From Bifidobacterium breve (GTDB lineage: Bacteria; Actinomycetota; Actinomycetes; S36-B12), in assembly GCA_945885645.1 (NCBI GenBank), contig CAMCYV010000073.1, positions 1 through 7,402 of the forward strand: a stretch of 7,402 nucleotides of DNA. The letters run 5' to 3'. Shown here in pieces: positions 1 to 5,738 of this stretch. Under the pieces are notes generated by a model. It was given only the letters and a program-made list of their open reading frames with translations. It had not been told where the DNA came from and did no database searches. How positions within the stretch are numbered: position 1 is the stretch's first letter; every line of letters begins with the position of its first letter. The position numbers and the translations under genes are program-made.

Positions 1-342
1 TACCTTGCGGTGATTTACGGCGGCATGGTGGGTGGTTTCGCCGGAGCGTGGTTCACCATAGGCACGGTGGGTCGTTTCGACGAAGGAATGACCGGTGGAG
101 CCGGTTTCATCGGCCTTGCAGCAATGATCTTTGGTGGCTGGAATCCCATCGGTGCATTGGGCGCCGCACTCATCTTCGGATTCTCAGATTCGCTTTCACA
201 GAAACTCGCCTTGATCAACACGTCAATCCCTACCGAGTTTTTAGCCATGACCCCCTACCTCGTCACAATCGTTGTTGTGGCCGGCCTGGTAGGACGCGCT
301 AGACCACCGGCCGCTGACGGCCAACCATTTGAGAAGCAGTAG
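1..342 (+). CDS. Nucleoside-type ABC transporter permease, C-terminal part (5' end outside window)
   Basis: The frame is open from base 1 and ends at TAG 340-342, giving 113 visible residues. It is the end of an inner-membrane permease of the branched-chain amino acid/simple sugar superfamily, in the group that works with BmpA-type lipoproteins in nucleoside uptake (NupQ/YufQ-like). The visible evidence is a glycine-rich hydrophobic segment, then GGAGFIGLAAMIFGGWNPIG, which matches the conserved GFIALAAMIFGKWNPxG signature of this group, then a GFSDSL motif, then a last membrane segment beginning TPYLVTIVVV and a short polar tail with PPAADGQPFEKQ. About four membrane segments are visible. 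Nine bases separate it from cdd, so it is probably cotranscribed with cdd, deoA and the cupin, which supports nucleosides as substrate. The substrate assignment is inference from family and context; a related sugar permease is the alternative. Confidence 0.88.
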   Translation, partial: YLAVIYGGMVGGFAGAWFTIGTVGRFDEGMTGGAGFIGLAAMIFGGWNPIGALGAALIFGFSDSLSQKLALINTSIPTEFLAMTPYLVTIVVVAGLVGRARPPAADGQPFEKQ

Positions 343-351
343 ACAAGGATC

Positions 352-765
352 ATGACTACTTCGGATCAACAGTGGGAAGCACTCGCCCAGGCGGCAATCG
401 AGATTATGAAAATGGCTTACGCGCCCTATTCGAAATTCAAGGTGGGGGTAGCGGGTTTAATGGACGACGGCCGCATTGTGGTTGGCTGCAATGTTGAAAA
501 CGCCAGTTACGGGATTGGGCTGTGCGCCGAGTGCGGCATGGTTTCAGCGATCCACGCATCTGGAGGCGGAAAGCTGGTTGCAATCACGTGTGTTGACCAG
601 CATGGTAATTCACTGATGCCGTGTGGGCGCTGCCGTCAACTACTGTGGGAAAACGGAACACCTACGACTCAGATCACCACCCCCGAGGGAATCAAGACAC
701 TTACGGAAATCCTGCCGCAAGCATTCGGTCCCGATGACTTGATTGAGCGAAAGGAAACTCGTTAA
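352..765 (+). CDS. cdd: Cytidine deaminase
   Basis: This cytosolic zinc enzyme hydrolyses cytidine and deoxycytidine to uridine and deoxyuridine plus ammonia. The 137-residue product has the usual length of the small homotetrameric Cdd. Motifs seen are NVENASYG at 47-54, whose Asn and Glu bind the ribose in this family, C58-A-E60 carrying the first zinc Cys and the proton-shuttling Glu, and P90-C91-G-R-C94 carrying the other two zinc Cys. The three-cysteine site is typical of the tetrameric class. The ATG at 352 follows an AAGG-type ribosome site (345-348). It lies 9 bases after the permease and 3 bases before deoA, so it sits in a tight salvage operon that would feed (deoxy)uridine to the phosphorylase. 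All catalytic residues are present. Confidence 0.97.
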   Translation: MTTSDQQWEALAQAAIEIMKMAYAPYSKFKVGVAGLMDDGRIVVGCNVENASYGIGLCAECGMVSAIHASGGGKLVAITCVDQHGNSLMPCGRCRQLLWENGTPTTQITTPEGIKTLTEILPQAFGPDDLIERKETR

Positions 766-768
766 CCC

Positions 769-2058
769 ATGGTTGAACCATTTTCGGCAGTCGACGTCAT
801 CATTGCTAAACGCCAGAAACAGCAATTGTCCAAGCCCCAAATTGATTGGGTAATTGATGCTTACACTCGTGGCGCTGTCGCCGATGAACAAATGGCCGCG
901 CTCGCCATGGCAATTTTGCTGAACGGAATGAACCAACAGGAAATTGTTCAATGGACCAACGCCATGATCAACAGTGGTGAGCGGATGGATTTCAGTGACA
1001 TCACAATTCCAACGGTGGACAAACATTCAACCGGGGGAGTGGGGGACAAGATCACCCTTCCCCTTGCTCCACTTGTTGCAGCCTGTGGAGCTGCTGTCCC
1101 ACAACTCTCAGGTCGCGGCTTGGGTCACACTGGTGGAACACTGGACAAAATGGAGAGCATCAAAGGTTGGCGAGCAGATCTCACCAATGAAGAAATGCAT
1201 ACTATTCTTCGTGACGTTGGCGCCGTGATTTGTGCTGCCGGACCCGGTCTCGCCCCCGCCGACAAAAAGCTTTATGCATTGCGTGATGTCACCGGAACTG
1301 TTGAAGCAATACCTCTCATCGCCTCCAGCATCATGAGTAAGAAAATTGCTGAAGGCGCAAGTGGACTAATTCTTGATGTGAAAACCGGCAATGGCGCATT
1401 TATGTCTGATCCGGTAATGGCGCGTGAACTCGCTCAAACCATGGTCAACCTGGGCAAAGACGCCGGTGTGAACACCCGAGCCTTGATTACAGCTATGGAT
1501 GTCCCCCTTGGTCTGGCCATCGGCAATGCTCTCGAAGTCCGAGAAAGCATTGAGGTTCTGCAGGGTGGTGGACCTGCCGATGTGCGTGAACTCACCCTCA
1601 CCTTGGCAAGAGAGATGCTCGAGATTGTCGGCATATCGATGGATCCAGAGGAAAAACTCGACAGCGGTCAGGCATTTGATACCTGGAAAGCTATGGTCGC
1701 TGCTCAAGGCGGCGACAATGACGCTCCTCTGCCAACAGCGAAACATGAGAACACGATCACGGCTAGCAAGGACGGAACCGTTACCAGCATGAACGCACTT
1801 GCTGTGGGTATTGCCGCGTGGCGCCTGGGTGCTGGGCGGGCGCGCAAGGAGGACCAGGTGAGCGCAGGTGCTGGAATCTTGCTACACAAGAAACCGGGTG
1901 ACAATGTCAGCATTGGTGAGCCGCTACTCACAATGTTTACCGATGAAGAAGTTCGTTTCGAATTGGCGGAACAAGCACTCGCCCAAGCACCCATCACAAT
2001 CGGTGAGCGCAGTGAAATGATGACCCAACTTCCACTCATTATTGAACGCATTAGTTAA
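769..2058 (+). CDS. deoA: Thymidine / pyrimidine-nucleoside phosphorylase
   Basis: This enzyme phosphorolyses thymidine, deoxyuridine and perhaps uridine to the free base and (deoxy)ribose-1-phosphate. Its 429 residues match the family's usual 430-440. Motifs seen are KHSTGGVGDK at 85-94 (phosphate-binding loop), the family signature SGRGLGHTGGTLDKME at 114-129, R172 in LRDVTGT, and S187/K191 in SSIMSKK; these three correspond to the pyrimidine-binding Arg, Ser and Lys of E. coli DeoA. The C-terminal alpha/beta domain has GAGRARKEDQVSAGAGI and LLHKKPGD. The residue two before SGRG is Gln112, where I recall Lys in Bacillus-type PyNP and Met in E. coli thymidine phosphorylase, so preference for uridine versus thymidine cannot be assigned. 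The ATG at 769 lies 3 bases after the cdd stop, with AAGGAA at 751-756 as a somewhat distant ribosome site. Its stop overlaps the ribosome site of the cupin. Confidence 0.96.
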   Translation: MVEPFSAVDVIIAKRQKQQLSKPQIDWVIDAYTRGAVADEQMAALAMAILLNGMNQQEIVQWTNAMINSGERMDFSDITIPTVDKHSTGGVGDKITLPLAPLVAACGAAVPQLSGRGLGHTGGTLDKMESIKGWRADLTNEEMHTILRDVGAVICAAGPGLAPADKKLYALRDVTGTVEAIPLIASSIMSKKIAEGASGLILDVKTGNGAFMSDPVMARELAQTMVNLGKDAGVNTRALITAMDVPLGLAIGNALEVRESIEVLQGGGPADVRELTLTLAREMLEIVGISMDPEEKLDSGQAFDTWKAMVAAQGGDNDAPLPTAKHENTITASKDGTVTSMNALAVGIAAWRLGAGRARKEDQVSAGAGILLHKKPGDNVSIGEPLLTMFTDEEVRFELAEQALAQAPITIGERSEMMTQLPLIIERIS

Positions 2059-2063
2059 AGGAG
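2057..2063 (+). promoter_or_regulatory. Ribosome binding site of the cupin gene
   Basis: AAAGGAG lies 5 bases before ATG 2069 and overlaps the deoA stop codon TAA (2056-2058). It decides the cupin start at 2069 rather than the upstream in-frame TTG at 2042. It also means ribosomes finishing deoA arrive directly on the cupin start site, which suggests coupled translation. Confidence 0.8.
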
Positions 2064-2068
2064 CACAC

Positions 2069-2446
2069 ATGCCTGAACTCGTACCAGCCCCCGTCCAAAT
2101 CCCGGTTCCCGGAGGCAAAGTGATTGAGGAATATGCAGGTCACGTTGCAACAGGTGATGACCGCGTCTCAATTGCTCACATGGTCGCTCCGGCTGGGTGG
2201 ACCGAGCCCGAGCAAACACCAGAGTTCGACGAATTCACGGTGGTCCTCGAAGGTTCACTGATTGTTGACTCCGAGCACGGCCCGACCTTGGTCAATGCTG
2301 GCCAAGCGATAGTTGCTCGTGGTGGCGAATGGGTGCGGTATCACACGGATGACGGCGCACGTTACATGTCAGTGTGCGTCCCCGCGTTCACTCCTGACAC
2401 CGTGCACCGGGCTGATGAGGACCACAACGTCTACGACCCTGAGTAG
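2069..2446 (+). CDS. Small cupin-fold protein without the canonical metal ligands
   Basis: The product is a 125-residue single-domain cupin. A cupin motif 1 frame is visible at 43-62, from G43 through E55 to the closing G62, and a motif 2 frame runs from G78 to V89. The histidines of motif 1 (HxH) are replaced by Gln/Thr/Pro-type residues around 48-51, and the histidine of motif 2 is Val89. The usual Fe/Mn/Ni site is therefore absent, and a dioxygenase or metal-dependent isomerase role is unlikely. There is no signal peptide or membrane segment. It is the last gene of the permease-cdd-deoA operon, with a strong ribosome site and start overlapping the deoA end region, so it probably serves nucleoside or deoxyribose-phosphate use as a binding, sensing or accessory protein. 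That role is inference from position. I do not recognise a characterised homologue. Confidence 0.85.
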   Translation: MPELVPAPVQIPVPGGKVIEEYAGHVATGDDRVSIAHMVAPAGWTEPEQTPEFDEFTVVLEGSLIVDSEHGPTLVNAGQAIVARGGEWVRYHTDDGARYMSVCVPAFTPDTVHRADEDHNVYDPE

Positions 2447-2448
2447 CG

Positions 2449-3471
2449 TCAACTGCGCTTCGCAAGGAATCTTGAGCTGTGTTGAACCAAGTATCCAATG
2501 GCCAGCGCAATGGCAATTCCGCCAAGGGTGAATGCAATTCGTGACAAGGCAACCTCGTCTTGATTGGACACCGAATTTGAGTCCAAGAGAATAACGCCAG
2601 GAGTTAGGAACGTCACATAAACCCAATATGGTCCTGGCACGAAGTAGGACATAGCGATCCCGAAAAAAAGCAAGGCAAAAGTGATTTGGACAAATCCTTG
2701 TTGTGAATTAATCAGATGCAAGATTTCGATGGCAACGATTGCAATGGCTGTTCCCGCAAATGTCCCAAGGATTCGATCTTTGGTTTTTAACATCGTCGAG
2801 TCCCGGTCGGGTTTCATGATCACAAAGATCGTGAGAATCATCCAGGCACCGAGGCTTCCGGCGGAGAAATACAACAAGAAAAAGGTAACGAAACCTGTTG
2901 AAATAGCTAACGACAATGCATAGGGCACAACGACGCTCAGGTCCACAACTTTGTTTTCGGGAACGGTGGGGGCTTTTTTTCGAACTACCATTCCCACCAA
3001 TAAGGCCCAGAAACCACCGGCTGCCAGCAATATTGCGGTGGCAAGGACTGGATCGATACCGGAGAAGATGCTTGAATCTTTATTCGTGAGTTCTGGTGGG
3101 CTCATCACGAGGAATCCCAGAACAATTCCAAGCGTAAGAACTGGGCTGCTCAGTCCACGTCGCGCGGCGAGCCCGATTATCAATGCAACCAGCCCAACGA
3201 GCAGAGCAGAGGGGAGCGGGGCACTATCAAGTGCTCGAGCCAGTGTCCCCGCAATAGTCATAAATGCAATAACAAATAGTGACAGCTTGCGAGCGCCGCC
3301 AAAGAATGCTGCCGCGACGGGGAGTGCACCATAGAGAAAAACACTGGCAGCCCCTCCCACGAGCGTGGCGGTAATCAAGATCCCGGGCAAGAGTAAGAGA
3401 AAGAAAAAACCAATTCCTAAGGCAAAACGTCGAGCATACGGCTCAACCGTCGCTGCTGTGATTTTTTTCAT
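2449..3471 (-). CDS. FUSC-like polytopic membrane protein
   Basis: The 340-residue product is almost wholly hydrophobic, with about 10-12 membrane segments in two blocks (roughly 16-163 and 178-329) joined by a polar linker near 164-177. The best family clue is at 208-240: GAWMILTIFVIMKPDRDSTM followed by a basic stretch and RILGTFAGT. This resembles the W-x-x-L-T-x-x-x-V-x-x-P-D-R...R-x-x-G-T-x-x-G signature of FUSC_2-type proteins (fusaric acid resistance/aromatic acid exporter-like). The large cytoplasmic domain of full-length FUSC exporters is missing. I prefer ATG 3471 because a TACAGT -10 box lies 8-13 bases upstream, as expected for a leaderless mRNA; a GTG at 3510 would add 13 polar residues but has no start signal. 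It is divergent from add, and its stop lies only 2 bases beyond the cupin stop. The substrate is unknown; transport of a salvage product or analogue is speculation. Confidence 0.8.
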   Translation of the reverse strand: MKKITAATVEPYARRFALGIGFFFLLLLPGILITATLVGGAASVFLYGALPVAAAFFGGARKLSLFVIAFMTIAGTLARALDSAPLPSALLVGLVALIIGLAARRGLSSPVLTLGIVLGFLVMSPPELTNKDSSIFSGIDPVLATAILLAAGGFWALLVGMVVRKKAPTVPENKVVDLSVVVPYALSLAISTGFVTFFLLYFSAGSLGAWMILTIFVIMKPDRDSTMLKTKDRILGTFAGTAIAIVAIEILHLINSQQGFVQITFALLFFGIAMSYFVPGPYWVYVTFLTPGVILLDSNSVSNQDEVALSRIAFTLGGIAIALAIGYLVQHSSRFLAKRS

Positions 3472-3478
3472 GGGTAGA

Positions 3479-3484
3479 ACTGTA
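3479..3484 (-). promoter_or_regulatory. Predicted -10 box (TACAGT) of the FUSC-like gene
   Basis: On the minus strand TACAGT matches TAnnnT and occupies positions -13 to -8 from ATG 3471. There is no Shine-Dalgarno sequence before this ATG. The spacing would place the transcription start at or next to the A of the ATG, giving a leaderless mRNA. No matching -35 box is evident. Confidence 0.45.
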
Positions 3485-3592
3485 GGAGAAACCTGGTCAT
3501 GATTGAGCACGAATGCCCGGTCTGGGTTAGATTCCCGGAGTCCCCATGGTTTTCACCCACAATTGGGCTCGTGAACAATACGCATGGCTCAT

Positions 3593-3608
3593 TCTGACCG
3601 TCTGACCG
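3593..3608 (+). repeat. Tandem 8-bp direct repeat in the add promoter region
   Basis: TCTGACCG occurs twice without a gap, 26-41 bases upstream of the predicted add -10 box and about 110 bases upstream of the FUSC-like -10 box. The repeat could be a pair of half-sites for a regulator, or simply chance duplication. Confidence 0.5.
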
Positions 3609-3633
3609 TGTAGGTATTGATTGGAGAGTGGAC

Positions 3634-3639
3634 TAACGT
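3634..3639 (+). promoter_or_regulatory. Predicted -10 box (TAACGT) of add, leaderless type
   Basis: TAACGT matches TAnnnT and sits exactly at -12 to -7 relative to the A of ATG 3646, so transcription would begin at the start codon. This explains why add has no properly spaced Shine-Dalgarno sequence; the nearest GGAG (3623-3626) is 19 bases away. Confidence 0.55.
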
Positions 3640-3645
3640 TGGGGC

Positions 3646-4779
3646 ATGAGTATTGATTGTTCCCTAGTAACCCCGGTTCCCCTTGATCTGATCATTGCTG
3701 CCCCCAAGGTGCTCCTACATGACCATTTGGATGGTGGGTTGCGTCCGCAGACAGTATTGGATCTGGCTGCTGAGTCGGGGTATACGGATCTGCCAGCAAG
3801 TGATGCCGACTCTCTGGGGCGTTGGTTCTCTGAGGCGGCCTATTCGGGCTCGCTGGAGCGATACCTAGAGACTTTTAAGCACACGGTGGGGGTCACTCAA
3901 TCAGTGTCGGCTCTTTCGCGAGTTGCTCGTGAATGTGCAGAAGATTTAGCGGCTGACGGAGTGGTTTATGCAGAGGTGCGCTTTGCTCCGGAGTTGCATG
4001 TTGAAAAAGGACTGCATGAGCGAGAGATCATTGAGGCTGTTCTCTCTGGATTCGCGCAAGGGGTCGCAGCTGCTGCAGCGGGCGGGCGAAAAATACGCAT
4101 TGGTGTGTTACTGACTGCCATGCGCACAGCGGCAAATGCGCGATTCATTGCCGAACTCGCGGTGGAATACCGCGACCTGGGTGTTGTTGGTTTTGATATT
4201 GCGGGCGCCGAAGCCGGTTTTCCACCTACCCGTCACCTAGACGCATTTGAATATTTGCGCAGGGAGAACGCCCACTTCACGATTCACGCAGGTGAAGCTT
4301 TTGGTTTGCCATCGATTTGGGAAGCGATTCAGTGGTGCGGTGCGGACCGGTTGGGTCACGGCGTGCGAATCATGGATGACATCACCGTTGCCCCCGACGG
4401 AAGCGTCACGCTAGGAAAATTGGCAGCGTATGTTCGCGATCGTCGAATTCCGTTGGAGTTGTGTCCAACATCCAATGTTCAGACGGGTGCTGCTGCTTCA
4501 ATCGCAACCCACCCGATCGGCCTGCTGCGCACCCTAGGTTTCCGGGTGACGGTTAACACTGATAATCGCTTGATGTCAGGAACCTCAATGTCACATGAAA
4601 TGGATCTCCTGAGTGAAGCGTTCGGCTGGGGATTGAAAGACATGGAATGGTTGACAATTAACGCGATGAAGAGCGCGTTCTTGGGATTTGACGAGCGGCT
4701 TGAGATTATTAATACGCAAATAAAGCCAGGGTATGCGCAGATTCGGGCGGAATTAAGTCAGCGGATCGCCAATCAATAA
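3646..4779 (+). CDS. add: Adenosine deaminase
   Basis: This cytosolic zinc enzyme of the amidohydrolase TIM-barrel family converts adenosine and deoxyadenosine to inosine and deoxyinosine plus ammonia. The 377 residues exceed the E. coli Add (about 333) but fit actinobacterial forms. Motifs seen are H25-D-H27-L-D-G-G near strand 1 (zinc His pair), EVRFAPELH at 110-118, TIHAGE at 212-217 (zinc His214 and catalytic Glu217), LGHG at 236-239 (catalytic His238), SNVQT at 276-280, and VNTDNRLMSGTSM at 303-315 with zinc-binding Asp306. The Asn at 307, in place of the second Asp seen in other ADAs, is the usual actinobacterial variant as I recall it. The start at 3646 is supported by a leaderless-type -10 box. 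It is followed after 10 bases by a small membrane protein gene. It complements Cdd and DeoA from the convergent side of the locus. Confidence 0.97.
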   Translation: MSIDCSLVTPVPLDLIIAAPKVLLHDHLDGGLRPQTVLDLAAESGYTDLPASDADSLGRWFSEAAYSGSLERYLETFKHTVGVTQSVSALSRVARECAEDLAADGVVYAEVRFAPELHVEKGLHEREIIEAVLSGFAQGVAAAAAGGRKIRIGVLLTAMRTAANARFIAELAVEYRDLGVVGFDIAGAEAGFPPTRHLDAFEYLRRENAHFTIHAGEAFGLPSIWEAIQWCGADRLGHGVRIMDDITVAPDGSVTLGKLAAYVRDRRIPLELCPTSNVQTGAAASIATHPIGLLRTLGFRVTVNTDNRLMSGTSMSHEMDLLSEAFGWGLKDMEWLTINAMKSAFLGFDERLEIINTQIKPGYAQIRAELSQRIANQ

Positions 4780-4789
4780 GGGGAGAACC

Positions 4790-5059
4790 GTGAGCACTCA
4801 TTCCGTACTAGACGTACTCGGCGAAAGCCACAACAAGCTCGTCGATGTTCGAGCGGTGTTGGAGCGAGCGGATTCCGTTCTCGCCGTGGCGGATGAAGTT
4901 GTGGTTCGTGCCGAAGAAGTAATTGAAAGCGGGCGGCGGGCGCTGCCTGTTGTACTTATGGCAGCGGTTGTGCTCACCGTGTTCACTGGGGTGGGTGCCG
5001 GGGTCTATCTATGGCGGAGGCGGACAAGGCCTGCGCCAACTATTGAGTGTACCACCTAA
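4790..5059 (+). CDS. Small single-pass membrane protein downstream of add
   Basis: The 89-residue product starts at GTG 4790, with a strong GGGGAG ribosome site (4780-4785) 4 bases upstream. Residues 5-50 look like a charged amphipathic helix with heptad-like spacing of Val/Leu and Glu/Arg (LDVLGESHNKLVDV...VLERADSVLAVADEVVVRAEEVI). Residues 52-75 form one hydrophobic membrane segment, followed by a WRRRTR basic stop-transfer stretch, which suggests the N terminus is outside or periplasmic-facing and the tail cytoplasmic. There is no signal peptidase site or lipobox. It lies 10 bases after add and is likely cotranscribed with it. Its last codons (IECTT and stop) lie inside the left arm and spacer of the toxin-antitoxin operator, so the tail may have been rewritten when that module arrived. 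No family recognised. Confidence 0.72.
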   Translation: MSTHSVLDVLGESHNKLVDVRAVLERADSVLAVADEVVVRAEEVIESGRRALPVVLMAAVVLTVFTGVGAGVYLWRRRTRPAPTIECTT

Positions 5060-5078
5060 TTATTTCAAGTGGTACACT
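5046..5078. promoter_or_regulatory. Inverted-repeat operator with embedded promoter of the toxin-antitoxin module
   Basis: AGTGTACCAC (5046-5055) and GTGGTACACT (5069-5078) form a perfect 10-bp inverted repeat with a 13-base AT-rich spacer. Each arm is itself a weak dyad of the form GTG-N3-CAC. The last six bases of the right arm, TACACT (5073-5078), match TAnnnT and sit at -12 to -7 from ATG 5085, so they would be the -10 box of a leaderless antitoxin mRNA; no Shine-Dalgarno precedes that ATG. By symmetry the left arm carries TACACT on the minus strand. A dimeric RHH antitoxin bound to both arms would cover the -10 box, the standard autoregulation of VapBC modules. The absence of a T-run argues against a terminator. 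Confidence 0.75.
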
Positions 5079-5084
5079 TAGTAA

Positions 5085-5357
5085 ATGCCCACGGTAAAGC
5101 CTCGGATCCAGGTAACAGAGACCCCCGAATTGGCGCAGGCGCTCGCGATCGCGGAGGAGCTGTGGCCAGGGGAGTCCAAGTCAACTCAGGTGTGTCGGTT
5201 AGCTGAACTTGGCTCTCAATCCGCAGTGGAAGCTCGTACCCGCAGGCTCCTGCACGTGCAGGAAATTCAAAAATATGTGCGAACGCACCTAGGTGGCGTC
5301 TACGAAGGTGCAACCATTGCTGAAATGCGCGATATGTGGGAGCGCGATGCTTCTTGA
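5085..5357 (+). CDS. vapB: VapB-type antitoxin with ribbon-helix-helix N terminus
   Basis: The 90-residue protein fits a VapB antitoxin. Residues 5-11 (KPRIQVT) look like the DNA-contacting beta strand, 13-27 (TPELAQALAIAEELW) helix A and 32-47 (KSTQVCRLAELGSQSA) helix B of a ribbon-helix-helix fold. Residues 60-90, with YVRTHLGG and AEMRDMWERD, would be the extended acidic/aromatic tail that wraps the toxin and blocks its active site. The start at ATG 5085 is set by the -10 box inside the inverted repeat; there is no ribosome site, so translation is probably leaderless. Its 3' end overlaps the toxin start by 11 bases. Expected role: neutralise the PIN toxin and repress its own promoter. The RHH fold is my reading of the sequence pattern; an AbrB- or MetJ-like variant is the alternative. 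Confidence 0.82.
   Translation: MPTVKPRIQVTETPELAQALAIAEELWPGESKSTQVCRLAELGSQSAVEARTRRLLHVQEIQKYVRTHLGGVYEGATIAEMRDMWERDAS
5338..5342 (+). promoter_or_regulatory. Ribosome binding site of the toxin gene
   Basis: GGGAG, inside the antitoxin coding region, lies 4 bases before ATG 5347. It selects this start over an in-frame GTG at 5293, whose N-terminal extension would not resemble any PIN protein. The overlap makes toxin translation dependent on the antitoxin message. Confidence 0.7.
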
Positions 5358-5724
5358 CTCAGGTGCATTCATTGCATTCATGAATCCCGCGGATAGACAC
5401 AACAGCGATTCCACTCAACGGATCGCTAGTGCGCGGACCATTGAGATTCATGAGGTTTCCGTCGCGGAGTCACTTGTCCGGGCTAATGCCCACAAAGCCG
5501 TACCTCACGTGCTCTTTGTGTTGGAAAAACTTGAAGCAACGATTGTGAATTCCAGTGGGTTGGAAGGAGCCGTTCGGGTTGCCACTATTCGTCACACCTC
5601 GGGTCTGCCACTGCCTGACTGCTACGTCATTGATGCGGCGCACGAACTCGGCGAACCCGTGTTGAGTTTTGACGCCAAACTGAACAAAGCAGCACACGAA
5701 ATGGGCTTGAGCACCTTCACTTAG
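5347..5724 (+). CDS. vapC: VapC-type PIN-domain ribonuclease toxin
   Basis: The 125-residue protein has the length and acidic residues of a PIN-domain endoribonuclease. Asp4 is in MLLDSGAFIAF (strand 1, usual LDTS), Glu41 in SVAESLV, Asp91 in LPLPDCYVIDAAHELG, and Asp109 in VLSFDAKL. These four would coordinate Mg2+/Mn2+ for cleavage of RNA, commonly tRNA or rRNA in VapC proteins. All four are present, so the toxin looks active. It starts 11 bases before the end of the antitoxin gene in another frame, the classical overlapping arrangement with antitoxin first. Its stop lies 14 bases before the stop of the convergent ALDH-like gene, and no terminator is visible between them. RNA target unknown. 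Confidence 0.9.
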   Translation: MLLDSGAFIAFMNPADRHNSDSTQRIASARTIEIHEVSVAESLVRANAHKAVPHVLFVLEKLEATIVNSSGLEGAVRVATIRHTSGLPLPDCYVIDAAHELGEPVLSFDAKLNKAAHEMGLSTFT

Positions 5725-5738
5725 TGATGCCGTGGCTA

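Larger units (their letters stand above)
3472..3645. promoter_or_regulatory. Divergent intergenic promoter region between the FUSC-like gene and add
   Basis: This 174-base gap is the only sizeable non-coding stretch in the window. It holds a leaderless-type -10 box for each flanking gene (separate entries) and a perfect tandem 8-bp repeat at 3593-3608. No convincing TTGACA-type -35 box lies at the right distance from either -10 box, and I see no RNA gene or terminator in it. A shared regulator could act on both genes from here, but no inverted-repeat operator stands out. Confidence 0.6.

Noticed and set aside
2042..2068. Upstream TTG start for the cupin, adding 9 residues
   Set aside because: It lies inside deoA without a ribosome site, whereas ATG 2069 has AAAGGAG at ideal spacing.
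2440..2460. Terminator between the convergent cupin and FUSC-like genes
   Set aside because: Only 2 bases separate the stops, and the only hairpin (TGCG-CTT-CGCA) is 4 bp long without a T-run.
2965..2980. G-rich stretch followed by seven Ts, terminator-like
   Set aside because: It has no self-complementary stem and lies inside the FUSC-like coding region, encoding a Lys-Lys stretch.
3472..3510. GTG 3510 as start of the FUSC-like protein
   Set aside because: It has no ribosome site and no -10 box at leaderless spacing, while ATG 3471 has TACAGT at -13 to -8. It is not fully excluded.
5046..5078. Inverted repeat as a rho-independent terminator of the add operon
   Set aside because: There is no T-run after the stem, the loop is long, and the position and -10 overlap fit an operator better.
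5293..5346. Upstream GTG start for the PIN toxin, adding 18 residues
   Set aside because: PIN domains begin with the LLDS/LDT strand, which starts at ATG 5347, and GGGAG at 5338-5342 serves that start.
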